Below are positions 1-6,583 of a stretch of DNA of 7,354 bases, one piece after another; positions within the stretch are counted from its first letter, which is position 1, and each line of letters begins with the position of its first letter. Origin of the DNA: Porticoccaceae bacterium UBA1117. Its GTDB lineage: Bacteria; Pseudomonadota; Gammaproteobacteria; Pseudomonadales; Porticoccaceae. The DNA lies in contig DCBC01000060.1 in the NCBI GenBank assembly GCA_002313335.1, positions 1 through 7,354 on the forward strand, written 5' to 3'. The translations under genes were made by a program, and so were the position numbers. The notes under the pieces are model-generated. The model saw nothing but the letters and a program-made list of their open reading frames with translations. It did not search any database and was not told the DNA's origin.

Positions 1-1568
1 GCACCACGCAGATCCGCAGCTGGAACGCCGCTAAATTGCTCGGTATTTTCCGGTGAATGGCGTTCATCACTAATAAACGTAATCCACTTATTAAACTCTT
101 TTGTGTCACACCGCTCGGCAATGTAATCATGCGCTTGAAGATTCTCGTTCACAATTACGTGTGCCAGCGCATTTAGTACGGTCACATTGGTACCTGGACG
201 AACCGGTAAATGATAGTCAGCAATAACATGTGGCGCACTCACTAGCTCAATTTGACGCGGATCAATAACAATCAATTTTGCACCTTCACGTAGCCGACGT
301 TTCAAACGTGAACCAAATACTGGATGCGCTTCAGTTGGGTTAGCGCCCATAACAATAACGACATCTGCCTTGGCCACTGACGCAAATGTTTGTGTGCCCG
401 CTGACTCACCGAGGGTCGTTTTTAAACCAAATCCAGTCGGTGAATGGCAAACACGTGCACAGGTATCAATGTTGTTGTTACCAAACCCGGTTCTTACCAT
501 TTTTTGAACCAGATATACTTCTTCATTAGTACAACGTGAGGACGAAATCGCACCAATACTGGTACGTCCATACTTCGCCTGAATATCCTTAAAGCGTTTA
601 GCGGTATAGGATACTGCTTCATCCCAGGACACTTCCTGCCATGGATCATCAATACTGTCTCGAATCATTGGTACGGTAATACGGTCTTTGTGGGTCGTAT
701 AACCAAACGCAAAACGACCCTTTACACAAGCGTGGCCCTCATTCGCTTTGCCGTCTTTGTAGGGCGTCATACGCACTACTTCATTGCCTTTCATTTCGGC
801 TTTAAACGAACAGCCGACTCCGCAATAGGCGCAGGTGGTAACCACGGAATGTTCGGGCTTACCTGCGTCGATAATACTTTTTTCGGTGAGTGTTGCCGTC
901 GGGCAAGCATCCACACAGGCACCACAGGACACGCAGTCAGAGTCCATGAAGCTTTCGGCCTGCCCAGCACTGACCTTAGAGCCAAAGCCCCGGCCATCGA
1001 TGGTTAATGCGAAGGTACCTTGAGTCTCTTCACAGGCACGAACGCAACGAGAACAGACGATACATTTAGACGGATCGAAGGTGAAATAGGGATTTGATTC
1101 GTCTTTCTCAGCGACCAAATGGTTTTCACCCTCAAAACCATAACGCACTGACCTTAAGCCTACTTCACCTGCAGTATCTTGCAGCTCACAATCACCATTA
1201 GTCGGACACGTCAGACAATCAAGCGGATGATCTGATATATAGAGTTCCATCACATTGCGGCGCAGCTTACCTATCTCATCTGACTGGGTGTTAACTTGCA
1301 TACCTGCTTCGACTGTCGTCGTACAAGATGCCGGAAAACCTCGCCGACCCTCTATTTCGACCAAACAAATTCGGCAAGAACCAAAGGACTTTAATGAATC
1401 AGTAGCACACAGTCTTGGGATCTTAATACCCCTCTCTGATGCCGCACGCATAACTGACGACCCCTCAGGCACAGTGACCTGAACGCCATCTATAGAGAGT
1501 GTCACCATCGTTTGGCTGTCACTCTGCGGGGTACCAAAATCTGCTTGAGGTTCGTAAAATTCCAACAT
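1..1568 (-). CDS. fdsA: NAD-dependent formate dehydrogenase, molybdenum catalytic alpha subunit (3' part outside window)
   Basis: Catalytic subunit of the cytoplasmic FdsABG formate dehydrogenase, which oxidises formate to CO2 at a bis-pterin molybdenum centre and passes electrons along Fe-S clusters to FdsB. About 522 N-terminal residues are visible of the roughly 950 usual for the family; the frame is still open at position 1. Cysteine sets for five clusters can be read. They are [2Fe-2S] C54/C65/C68/C81, a NuoG-type His-Cys3 cluster H114/C118/C121/C127, two ferredoxin-type [4Fe-4S] sets C169/172/175/179 and C212/215/218/222, and the molybdopterin-domain cluster C246/C249/C253/C281. The likely Mo ligand is C374 in the motif RVCHSPTGFG. 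Its codon (447-449) is TGC, so this is a cysteine enzyme, not a selenoenzyme. The ATG lies one base past the fdsB stop and has AGGGA about nine bases upstream. Family identity is firm; the symbol fdhA/fdhF is used in some genomes. Confidence 0.95.
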   Translation of the reverse strand, partial: MLEFYEPQADFGTPQSDSQTMVTLSIDGVQVTVPEGSSVMRAASERGIKIPRLCATDSLKSFGSCRICLVEIEGRRGFPASCTTTVEAGMQVNTQSDEIGKLRRNVMELYISDHPLDCLTCPTNGDCELQDTAGEVGLRSVRYGFEGENHLVAEKDESNPYFTFDPSKCIVCSRCVRACEETQGTFALTIDGRGFGSKVSAGQAESFMDSDCVSCGACVDACPTATLTEKSIIDAGKPEHSVVTTCAYCGVGCSFKAEMKGNEVVRMTPYKDGKANEGHACVKGRFAFGYTTHKDRITVPMIRDSIDDPWQEVSWDEAVSYTAKRFKDIQAKYGRTSIGAISSSRCTNEEVYLVQKMVRTGFGNNNIDTCARVCHSPTGFGLKTTLGESAGTQTFASVAKADVVIVMGANPTEAHPVFGSRLKRRLREGAKLIVIDPRQIELVSAPHVIADYHLPVRPGTNVTVLNALAHVIVNENLQAHDYIAERCDTKEFNKWITFISDERHSPENTEQFSGVPAADLRG

Positions 1569-1569
1569 A

Positions 1570-3135
1570 TTAGTGATCCCTACGGCTGCTAATACCGAAG
1601 TCTTCTTCAAAGTAAGTCAATGCACTGCGGACAGGGAATGGTGTCATTCCGCCCATCGCGCACAACGATCCAAGCTCCATAGTGTCACAGAGGTCATGGA
1701 GTAAAATTAAATTATTATCACGGTCTTCATTCGCCACAATGCGGTCAATAACTTCTACGCCTCGGGTAGAGCCAATTCGGCAAGGCGTACACTTACCACA
1801 GGATTCAATCACACAAAACTCCATCGCAAAGCGCGCTTGGGCGGCCATATCCACTGTGTCGTCAAATACCACTATACCACCATGACCAATCATGGCTTTA
1901 ATGGCCGCAAAGGCTTCATAGTCAAGCGGCGTATCCCACTGAGATTCCGGTAAGAACGCGCCTAATGGACCCCCCATCTGGATCGCCCGAATAGGTCGGC
2001 CACTAAATGTTCCATTACCAAAATCATCCACAACTTCACGCAGAGTAACGCCGAACGCAAGCTCGATAAGCCCGCCTCTTTTGACATTACCCGCTAATTG
2101 GACCGCTAATGTTCCTCTGGAGCGACCCATACCAAAATTTTTGTAGGTATCAGAACCCTGCTCAAGGATGCTTGCCACCGCGCCCAAGGTTAATACGTTA
2201 TTGACCACCGTGGGCTTGCCAAAAAGTCCTTCGATTGCGGGTAATGGTGGTTTTGCCCTAACCATGCCGCGCTTGCCTTCTAAACTCTCCAATAATGATG
2301 TCTCTTCACCACATATATAGGCGCCGGCACCCAGCCGCACTTCTAAGAAAAAGTCTTTGCCTGAATTGCAAACATTAGCACCCAGGAAACCTGCTTTAGT
2401 CGCTCGCTCAATCGTAAGGTTTAGAAGTTTGTGAGCCACTGGGTATTCAGACCGCAAATAAATATAGCCTTGATTGGCACCAACGGCTAAACCTGCAATA
2501 GTCATCCCTTCAATCAACTGATAGGGATCTGACTCCATCAACAAACGATCTGCGAAGGTTCCTGAATCGCCCTCATCTGCGTTACAGACGATGTATTTTT
2601 GTTCTCCAGGGGTGTCTAAAACGGTCTGCCATTTAATTCCTGCTGGAAAAGCTGCGCCACCGCGGCCACGTAGGCCCGAATTTTTGAGTTCATCAACAAC
2701 ATCTTGTCCACTCATGGAAAGCGCTTTAGCTAATCCTGAAAAGCCATCTAAGCGTTGATAGCTTTCAATACATGTAGGATCAGCGACACCTGACCGCTTA
2801 AAGGTCAACCGTTGTTGTTTTGCTAGATATTCAATTTCACTAACCTCACCCAGGTAAAGTGGATGCTTTATAGATGCCGTTCCAACCGAACCGGAGTTAA
2901 GCATGCTCAAAATCGACTCAACATCTGATAACTTGACCGGCCCAAAGCCGATTCGACCGCTTTCTGTCTCTACTTCCATCAGAGGCTCGAGCCAAAACAT
3001 ACCACGAGACCCATTTCGAGTAATCTCAACATCTAAACCCAGCGTCTGCGCGCCCTGTAAAAGCGAAGAGGCCACTTTTTCAGCTCCGAGCGCCAAAGCG
3101 GTCGTATCTTGAGGAATAAACACCTGAATACTCAT
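1570..3135 (-). CDS. fdsB: NAD-dependent formate dehydrogenase beta subunit (NuoF-like diaphorase)
   Basis: Diaphorase subunit of the soluble formate dehydrogenase. It takes electrons from FdsA and reduces NAD at FMN. The 521 residues match the family length and resemble complex I NuoF with an N-terminal thioredoxin-like extension (about residues 1-110) that lacks a cluster-binding cysteine set. The FMN/NADH-binding core is clear: GLRGRGGAAFP at 154-164, NADEGDSGTF at 185-194, and GAGAYICGEETS at 269-280 followed by a glycine-rich EGKRG. The C-terminal [4Fe-4S] motif ESCGKCTPCR gives C446, C449 and C452, with C492 as fourth ligand. The start overlaps the fdsG stop by four bases (ATGA), implying translational coupling, and the stop is one base from the fdsA start. 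This places the three subunits in one operon in the usual fdsGBA order. Confidence 0.96.
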   Translation of the reverse strand: MSIQVFIPQDTTALALGAEKVASSLLQGAQTLGLDVEITRNGSRGMFWLEPLMEVETESGRIGFGPVKLSDVESILSMLNSGSVGTASIKHPLYLGEVSEIEYLAKQQRLTFKRSGVADPTCIESYQRLDGFSGLAKALSMSGQDVVDELKNSGLRGRGGAAFPAGIKWQTVLDTPGEQKYIVCNADEGDSGTFADRLLMESDPYQLIEGMTIAGLAVGANQGYIYLRSEYPVAHKLLNLTIERATKAGFLGANVCNSGKDFFLEVRLGAGAYICGEETSLLESLEGKRGMVRAKPPLPAIEGLFGKPTVVNNVLTLGAVASILEQGSDTYKNFGMGRSRGTLAVQLAGNVKRGGLIELAFGVTLREVVDDFGNGTFSGRPIRAIQMGGPLGAFLPESQWDTPLDYEAFAAIKAMIGHGGIVVFDDTVDMAAQARFAMEFCVIESCGKCTPCRIGSTRGVEVIDRIVANEDRDNNLILLHDLCDTMELGSLCAMGGMTPFPVRSALTYFEEDFGISSRRDH

Positions 3136-3623
3136 GAGCTAACTCCGGAAACTTCAGCGCTAGGGAGCGTAAATTCTGCTATCAATTCATCAAAACGAGA
3201 TGAATCAACACGCGCGTGAATATCATCATTGACACGAATTGACGGCGAACAAGCACAATTTCCCAGACAATAAACCGGTTCTAGGGTGACAAGACCATCA
3301 GGTGTGGTCTCACCATAGTCAATCCCTAAGCATTGTTTTGCATGAGCCTCAAGGTCTCTTGAGCCCATAGATTGGCAAGCCTCGGCCCGACAAATTTGGA
3401 CGGTATGACGTCCAACTGGATGGGTATTAAAATCGTGATAGAAACTAATCACTCCGTGCACTTCCGCGCGCGACAGATTGAGTGCTTTGGAAATCGGTTC
3501 TACAGCGGAGTCTGGAACATACCCCACAGCGTGCTTAACTGCATGAAGCAGAGGCAATAGACCACCTGGCAGCGTTTTGAACTGCTCTATGAGTTGGTCA
3601 ACATTACTGTTTTTTTCCAACAT
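3132..3623 (-). CDS. fdsG: NAD-dependent formate dehydrogenase gamma subunit (NuoE-like 2Fe-2S protein)
   Basis: Small Fe-S subunit that pairs with FdsB, equivalent to complex I NuoE. The 163-residue length is usual for the family. An N-terminal helical part (HAVKHAVGYVP, then LSRAEVHGVISFYHDF) precedes a thioredoxin-like fold holding one [2Fe-2S] cluster. The ligands are C78 and C83 in ICRAEACQ (C-x4-C) and C119 and C123 in YCLGNCAC (C-x3-C); C125 is extra. The ATG at 3623-3621 has an AAGG Shine-Dalgarno (3634-3631) seven bases upstream. It is the first gene of the fdsGBA set and follows fghA after a 184-base gap. No LysR-type fdsR regulator, which adjoins fds operons in some proteobacteria, is present in this window. 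Confidence 0.95.
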   Translation of the reverse strand: MLEKNSNVDQLIEQFKTLPGGLLPLLHAVKHAVGYVPDSAVEPISKALNLSRAEVHGVISFYHDFNTHPVGRHTVQICRAEACQSMGSRDLEAHAKQCLGIDYGETTPDGLVTLEPVYCLGNCACSPSIRVNDDIHARVDSSRFDELIAEFTLPSAEVSGVSS

Positions 3624-3640
3624 AGTTGTACCTTATTACG

Positions 3641-3656
3641 GTGAGAATTCTATGAC
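3641..3656 (-). promoter_or_regulatory. Proximal copy of a 16-bp repeat before fdsG
   Basis: On the minus strand this reads GTCATAGAATTCTCAC and matches the distal copy at 3731-3746 at 13 of 16 positions; the 9-base core GAATTCTAT (plus strand) is identical. It lies just upstream of the fdsG Shine-Dalgarno. It contains TAGAAT, a 5/6 match to a -10 hexamer, but no acceptable -35 box lies at normal spacing. It could be an operator half or a minor promoter; the function is not shown by sequence alone. Confidence 0.35.
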
Positions 3657-3693
3657 TCTCTCATTATTCGGCATTCTGTTTTGATGCCTTACT

Positions 3694-3713
3694 TTCAAAG
3701 CCAAAACTTTGAA
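3694..3713. repeat. Perfect 7-bp inverted repeat, operator-like, upstream of fdsG
   Basis: TTCAAAG (3694-3700) and CTTTGAA (3707-3713) are perfect inverted arms separated by six bases, giving a 20-bp dyad. The arms are AT-rich and there is no T-run next to them, so an intrinsic terminator for fghA is unlikely and a protein-binding site is the better guess. It sits between fghA and fdsG, about 70 bases before the fdsG start. Confidence 0.4.
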
Positions 3714-3731
3714 TTTTGATCTTGAATTTTG
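3709..3731. repeat. Tandem direct repeat TTGAATTTTG, 13-bp period
   Basis: Two identical 10-base copies lie at 3709-3718 and 3722-3731, offset by 13 bases. The first copy overlaps the right arm of the inverted repeat at 3694-3713. The cluster of repeats suggests a regulatory region for the fds genes, though AT-rich sequence alone could produce some of this. Confidence 0.4.
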
Positions 3732-3746
3732 CGCGAATTCTATCAC
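3731..3746 (-). promoter_or_regulatory. Distal copy of the 16-bp repeat; possible extended -10 promoter for fdsGBA
   Basis: On the minus strand this reads GTGATAGAATTCGCGC. It holds TGATAGAAT, which fits an extended -10 (TG-N followed by a 5/6 match to TATAAT at 3742-3737). No good -35 is present, as is allowed for extended -10 promoters. A start near 3730 would give a leader of about 107 bases containing the inverted repeat and the second copy of this motif. This is a weak call: fds may also be reached by read-through from fghA, since no clear terminator separates them. Confidence 0.3.
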
Positions 3747-3807
3747 TATTATCCCTACTATTTACCGCACCTAAGCGACTCTTACTTACCTAATAAGGAC
3801 TGCTTCT

Positions 3808-4683
3808 TTACTGTAAAAACTTAGCATGAAAAACAATGTGCTCCTCTATTAATGTAGCAATAAAAAAGTAACTATGATCATAACCTGGCTGAAAACGAAC
3901 TTGCATTGGGAAATTGGCTTGTTTTGCAGTATCAATTAATAGCTGCGTGTTCAGTTGCTCAACCAAAAAGTTATCTGCTTCGCCCTGATCAATCAGCACT
4001 GGCATCGATACCTTTAACTCCGAATCTGCAGACTTAACTAACTCTACAGTATCGTACTGCGACCAACTATCAGACTCATCCGTCGGTCTACTACCCAAAT
4101 AGCCGGACAATGCCTTTTGACCCCACAGGCAGTTAATCGGCGAGCAGATTGGAGCGAATGCGGATACCGATTGGTATCTTGTCGAATTTTTAAGTGCAAT
4201 AGTCAAGGCCCCGTGCCCGCCCATTGAATGGCCTGAAATAGACATTTTGTCTCCATCCACTGGAAACATACTATTGACTAACGCGGGTAATTCATCCACA
4301 ACATAGTCATACATACGATAGTTTTGCGCCCAGGGTGTTGCCGTTGCATTGACATAAAACCCCGCCCCCAAACCAAAATCATACGCACCTTCAGAGTCAT
4401 CAGCCACCGCTTCACCGCGAGGGCTTGTATCTGGGCACACAATGGCTATGCCATTTTCTGCGGCATAGCGCTGCGCACCTGCTTTATTAACAAAGTTTTC
4501 GTCAGTACAGGTTAAGCCTGAGAGCCAATAGAGCACGGGTACCGGCGCAACATTTGCCTGAGGCGGCAAATAAATAGAGAAGTTCATATCACAATCTAGC
4601 ACTTCGGAGCGATGCCGATAACGTAGCTGCGAGCCACCAAAACTCAAATTAAAGCCAATTTTCTCTAGAGTACCATCAGCCAT
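3808..4683 (-). CDS. fghA: S-formylglutathione hydrolase (esterase D family)
   Basis: Cytoplasmic serine hydrolase that splits S-formylglutathione to formate and glutathione, the second step of glutathione-dependent formaldehyde oxidation. The length of 291 residues is slightly above the 275-285 usual for FrmB/FghA. The alpha/beta-hydrolase triad can be placed by family alignment: nucleophile S153 in SGHSMGGHGAL, D237 in DQGEADNFL, and H270 in GYDHSYFFI. Other hallmarks are WLSGLTCTDENF (53-64) with the conserved cysteine C59, and CPDTSPRG (83-90). The C-terminus HAKFLQ is also typical. The gene begins three bases after the frmA stop with GGAG nine bases upstream of its ATG, so it is co-transcribed with frmA. 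The symbol frmB is used in enterobacteria. Confidence 0.96.
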   Translation of the reverse strand: MADGTLEKIGFNLSFGGSQLRYRHRSEVLDCDMNFSIYLPPQANVAPVPVLYWLSGLTCTDENFVNKAGAQRYAAENGIAIVCPDTSPRGEAVADDSEGAYDFGLGAGFYVNATATPWAQNYRMYDYVVDELPALVNSMFPVDGDKMSISGHSMGGHGALTIALKNSTRYQSVSAFAPICSPINCLWGQKALSGYLGSRPTDESDSWSQYDTVELVKSADSELKVSMPVLIDQGEADNFLVEQLNTQLLIDTAKQANFPMQVRFQPGYDHSYFFIATLIEEHIVFHAKFLQ

Positions 4684-4686
4684 CTT

Positions 4687-5793
4687 TTAAAACTCCACCA
4701 CAGAACGAATACTCTTGCCCGCATGCATTAAATCAAATGCTTTGTTGATATCCTCAAGTGGCATCTTGTGAGTAATGAGGTCGTCGATATTAATTTTCCC
4801 ATCCATATACCAGTCAACAATCCTCGGGACATCTGTCCGTCCACGAGCACCGCCAAAGGCTGTTCCACGCCAGGATCGCCCTGTCACTAGCTGAAAGGGT
4901 CGTGTCGCAATCTCTTTACCTGCTCCGGCAACACCGACAATACAACTCTCACCCCAGCCTTTATGACAACATTCCAATGCTTGGCGCATAACATCGACAT
5001 TACCAATACATTCAAAACTATAGTCAACCCCGCCTCCAGTCATATCAACGATGTGATCAACCAAATTCTCTACCTCACTGGGATTAATAAAATCGGTCAT
5101 TCCGAACTGAGTGGCTAATGGAATACGAGAGGGGTTTAAGTCAATGCCGATAATACGTGTAGCACCAACCATTTTGGCACCCTGAATAACATTAAGACCA
5201 ATACCCCCCAAACCAAATACAGCTACTGTTGAACCCGCCTCAACCTTCATAGTAAAAGCAACAGCTCCGATTCCTGTTGTGACACCGCACCCGATGTAGC
5301 AAATTTTATCAAAAGGAGCATCTTTTCTAACTTTTGCCAGTGAAATTTCTGGTAACACAGAATAATTAGAAAATGTAGAGCAGCCCATATAGTGCAGTAT
5401 TGGTTTTCCCTCAAAAGAGAAACGGCTAGTTCCGTCAGGCATAACCCCCCGCCCCTGAGTTGCCCTGACTGCTTGGCATAAGTTGGTTTTAGGGTTAAGG
5501 CAAAAATCGCATTCTCGACACTCAGCGGTATACAGTGGTATCACATGATCGCCGGGCTTTAACGTTTTAACCCCTGGACCGACCTCAACTACGACGCCTG
5601 CACCCTCGTGCCCCAAAATAGCCGGAAAAGCACCCTCGGGGTCATCTCCGGAAAGAGTGAACGCATCTGTATGGCAAACACCTGTTGCTTTCATCTCAAC
5701 CAAAACCTCACCGGCTCTTGGGCCCTCAAGATCTACTTCGACTATTTCTAAAGGTTTACCTGCTCCGAAAGCAACGGCTGCGCGTGTCTTCAT
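4687..5793 (-). CDS. frmA: S-(hydroxymethyl)glutathione dehydrogenase / class III alcohol dehydrogenase
   Basis: Zinc-dependent, NAD-linked enzyme that oxidises the formaldehyde-glutathione adduct to S-formylglutathione; class III enzymes also reduce S-nitrosoglutathione. The 368 residues match the family. Catalytic zinc ligands are C40 (VCHTD), H62 (GHEGAG) and C169 (YIGCGVTTG). Structural zinc ligands are C92, C95, C98 and C106. The Rossmann motif GLGGIG is at 194-199, with D218 setting NAD preference. D51 and E53 in SGDDPEG correspond to the class III acidic residues that bind hydroxymethylglutathione. I chose the ATG at 5793-5791: GGAG (5803-5800) lies six bases upstream. A TTG four codons earlier would consume that site and leave only about six bases after the predicted transcript start. 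It is the first gene of the C1 module. The symbol adhC/adhI is also used. Confidence 0.97.
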   Translation of the reverse strand: MKTRAAVAFGAGKPLEIVEVDLEGPRAGEVLVEMKATGVCHTDAFTLSGDDPEGAFPAILGHEGAGVVVEVGPGVKTLKPGDHVIPLYTAECRECDFCLNPKTNLCQAVRATQGRGVMPDGTSRFSFEGKPILHYMGCSTFSNYSVLPEISLAKVRKDAPFDKICYIGCGVTTGIGAVAFTMKVEAGSTVAVFGLGGIGLNVIQGAKMVGATRIIGIDLNPSRIPLATQFGMTDFINPSEVENLVDHIVDMTGGGVDYSFECIGNVDVMRQALECCHKGWGESCIVGVAGAGKEIATRPFQLVTGRSWRGTAFGGARGRTDVPRIVDWYMDGKINIDDLITHKMPLEDINKAFDLMHAGKSIRSVVEF

Positions 5794-5816
5794 ACTAATC
5801 TCCAATTATTTATGCT

Positions 5817-5845
5817 TTGATAATGTTAAAATATGCGGCGGTCAA
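5817..5845 (-). promoter_or_regulatory. Sigma70-like promoter of frmA-fghA
   Basis: On the minus strand the -35 box TTGACC (5845-5840, 5/6 match) is followed by a 17-base spacer and the -10 box TATCAA (5822-5817, 4/6 match). Transcription would start near 5810, leaving a leader of about 17 bases that still contains the GGAG ribosome-binding site. Spacing and position fit well; activity is inferred. Confidence 0.6.
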
Positions 5846-5849
5846 GTAC

Positions 5850-5865
5850 AGAGATCGCTATCTCT
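5850..5865. repeat. Perfect dyad next to the frmA -35 box, candidate operator
   Basis: AGAGAT-CGCT-ATCTCT is a perfect 6-bp inverted repeat with a 4-base centre, flanked on both sides by GTAC (5846-5849 directly, 5868-5871 after two extra bases). It begins five bases upstream of the frmA -35 box, a position typical of class II activator sites or of repressors. The regulator is unknown, and no regulator gene is visible nearby. Confidence 0.45.
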
Positions 5866-6152
5866 TGGTACGATACCTGCAACTCACTTTATCGACCAAC
5901 ACACCTATAAGCAAGGAAACAGAAAGTGCGAAACAAATCCGCCTAATAAAAATGTGGCGCTCTCAAAACCCCGAGTAGATGGCAGGTTATAAACGACAGA
6001 TAGCCCGCTTAGAACTACACAAAAAATAGGGTTGTGAATTGAGGAGAAAGTGATGCGCAGACTAGTCTTCTCACGCAATCAAACAACACCGTTGTGATGA
6101 AGTCAGCGCTCTGGTAACGTCAAGGCCACAAATACAAAAAGGATTTAACCCC
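5866..6152. other. Divergent intergenic region between frmA and the MAPEG gene
   Basis: Together with the frmA promoter this is a 359-base gap without an established gene. This part holds a short reading frame at 6053-6097 and two small dyads: the palindrome AGACTAGTCT at 6059-6068 and ACAAC-ACC-GTTGT at 6083-6095. I found no convincing promoter for the plus-strand gene. The best -35/-10 pair, TTGTGA with TAACGT after 17 bases (6092-6120), is weak. No tRNA-like or known riboswitch-like structure was recognised. Confidence 0.5.
6053..6097 (+). CDS. Possible 14-codon leader peptide upstream of the MAPEG gene
   Basis: ATG at 6053 is preceded by GAGGAG (6041-6046), a near-ideal Shine-Dalgarno with a six-base spacer and stronger than that of the MAPEG gene itself. 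The frame encodes MRRLVFSRNQTTPL and stops with TGA at 6095-6097, 55 bases before the MAPEG start. The peptide has no run of a single amino acid of the kind seen in classical attenuators. It may be a chance occurrence; without conservation data the call is speculative. Confidence 0.2.
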   Translation: MRRLVFSRNQTTPL

Positions 6153-6518
6153 ATGGCTACGTTAATAATTTATGCGCTTACCTTAGCTCTTTTTCAGTTT
6201 TGGATTATACCGGCCTGTCTAAACGTAAAAAACCTAACATTTCTCCTCTCAAACAGAGATGGTACAGTTAATACCTCACCAATCTATGATCGAGTCGTAC
6301 GAGCAGCAACAAACTACCAAGAGAGCTTACCTGCGTTTTTAGCACTCTGTTTATTGTCTCTGCATATGGATGTGGATTTAACGACAATCGCAACTGCATG
6401 GCTGGCGCTCAGAGCGGCCTATCTAGTCAGCTATGTCCTCGGCATCATATATTTGCGCACCGCACTTTGGCTGGCGTCTATCGGCTGCCTTATTTCTATG
6501 GCTATGCAATTACTCTAA
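6153..6518 (+). CDS. MAPEG-family integral membrane protein
   Basis: A 121-residue membrane protein of the MAPEG family (membrane-associated proteins in eicosanoid and glutathione metabolism). Some members are microsomal-type glutathione transferases or peroxidases; most bacterial ones are uncharacterised. Four hydrophobic segments are visible at about 2-22, 59-72, 76-97 and 102-120. The family signature is RAATNYQESLPAFLAL (50-65), with R50, N54, E57 and P60, followed by ALRAAY (85-90) and YLRTALW (100-106). Length fits the family. The ATG is supported by AAAGGA (6138-6143) nine bases upstream. It is divergent from frmA and so not in the same operon. A glutathione-linked role beside glutathione-dependent formaldehyde oxidation is tempting but only inferred; the exact substrate cannot be read from sequence. 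Confidence 0.85.
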   Translation: MATLIIYALTLALFQFWIIPACLNVKNLTFLLSNRDGTVNTSPIYDRVVRAATNYQESLPAFLALCLLSLHMDVDLTTIATAWLALRAAYLVSYVLGIIYLRTALWLASIGCLISMAMQLL

Positions 6519-6528
6519 TGATGCGAGT

Positions 6529-6570
6529 AAAAAAGGTGCAGTGGTATATCGACTAATCCTGCACCATTTT
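6529..6570. terminator. Bidirectional intrinsic terminator between convergent genes
   Basis: GGTGCAG (6535-6541) pairs perfectly with CTGCACC (6559-6565) across a 17-base loop. It is flanked by six A on the left (6529-6534) and ATTTT on the right. For the plus strand the stem is followed by a short T-run; for the minus strand the A-run becomes six U. It sits between the stop of the MAPEG gene and the stop of the convergent DUF1145-like gene. The loop is longer than ideal, and the minus-strand side looks stronger. Confidence 0.6.
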
Positions 6571-6583
6571 CCAGTGATGATCT

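Noticed and set aside
447..449. Selenocysteine at the catalytic position of the formate dehydrogenase
   Set aside because: The codon in the RVCHSPT motif is TGC, so the ligand is cysteine, and no in-frame TGA occurs in the visible part.
690..1007. Open plus-strand frames opposite fdsA (also 835-1023 and 1255-1482)
   Set aside because: They lie antisense to a clearly conserved coding sequence with intact Fe-S motifs, have no recognisable domains and are explained as shadow frames.
1682..3112. Plus-strand frames opposite fdsB (1682-1885, 2903-3112) and one opposite fdsG at 3372-3560
   Set aside because: They are antisense to genes with strong family motifs, show no domain of their own and have no convincing ribosome site.
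3694..3713. Intrinsic terminator for frmA-fghA
   Set aside because: The stem is weak and AT-rich and is not followed by a T-run on the minus strand, so an operator-like dyad is the better reading.
5794..5805. TTG start for frmA four codons upstream
   Set aside because: The extra codons are made of the GGAG ribosome site itself, and the ATG at 5793 fits both ribosome spacing and usual protein length.
5657..5992. Plus-strand frame spanning the frmA start and the intergenic region
   Set aside because: The first part is antisense to frmA and the remainder has no recognisable motif or good ribosome-binding site.
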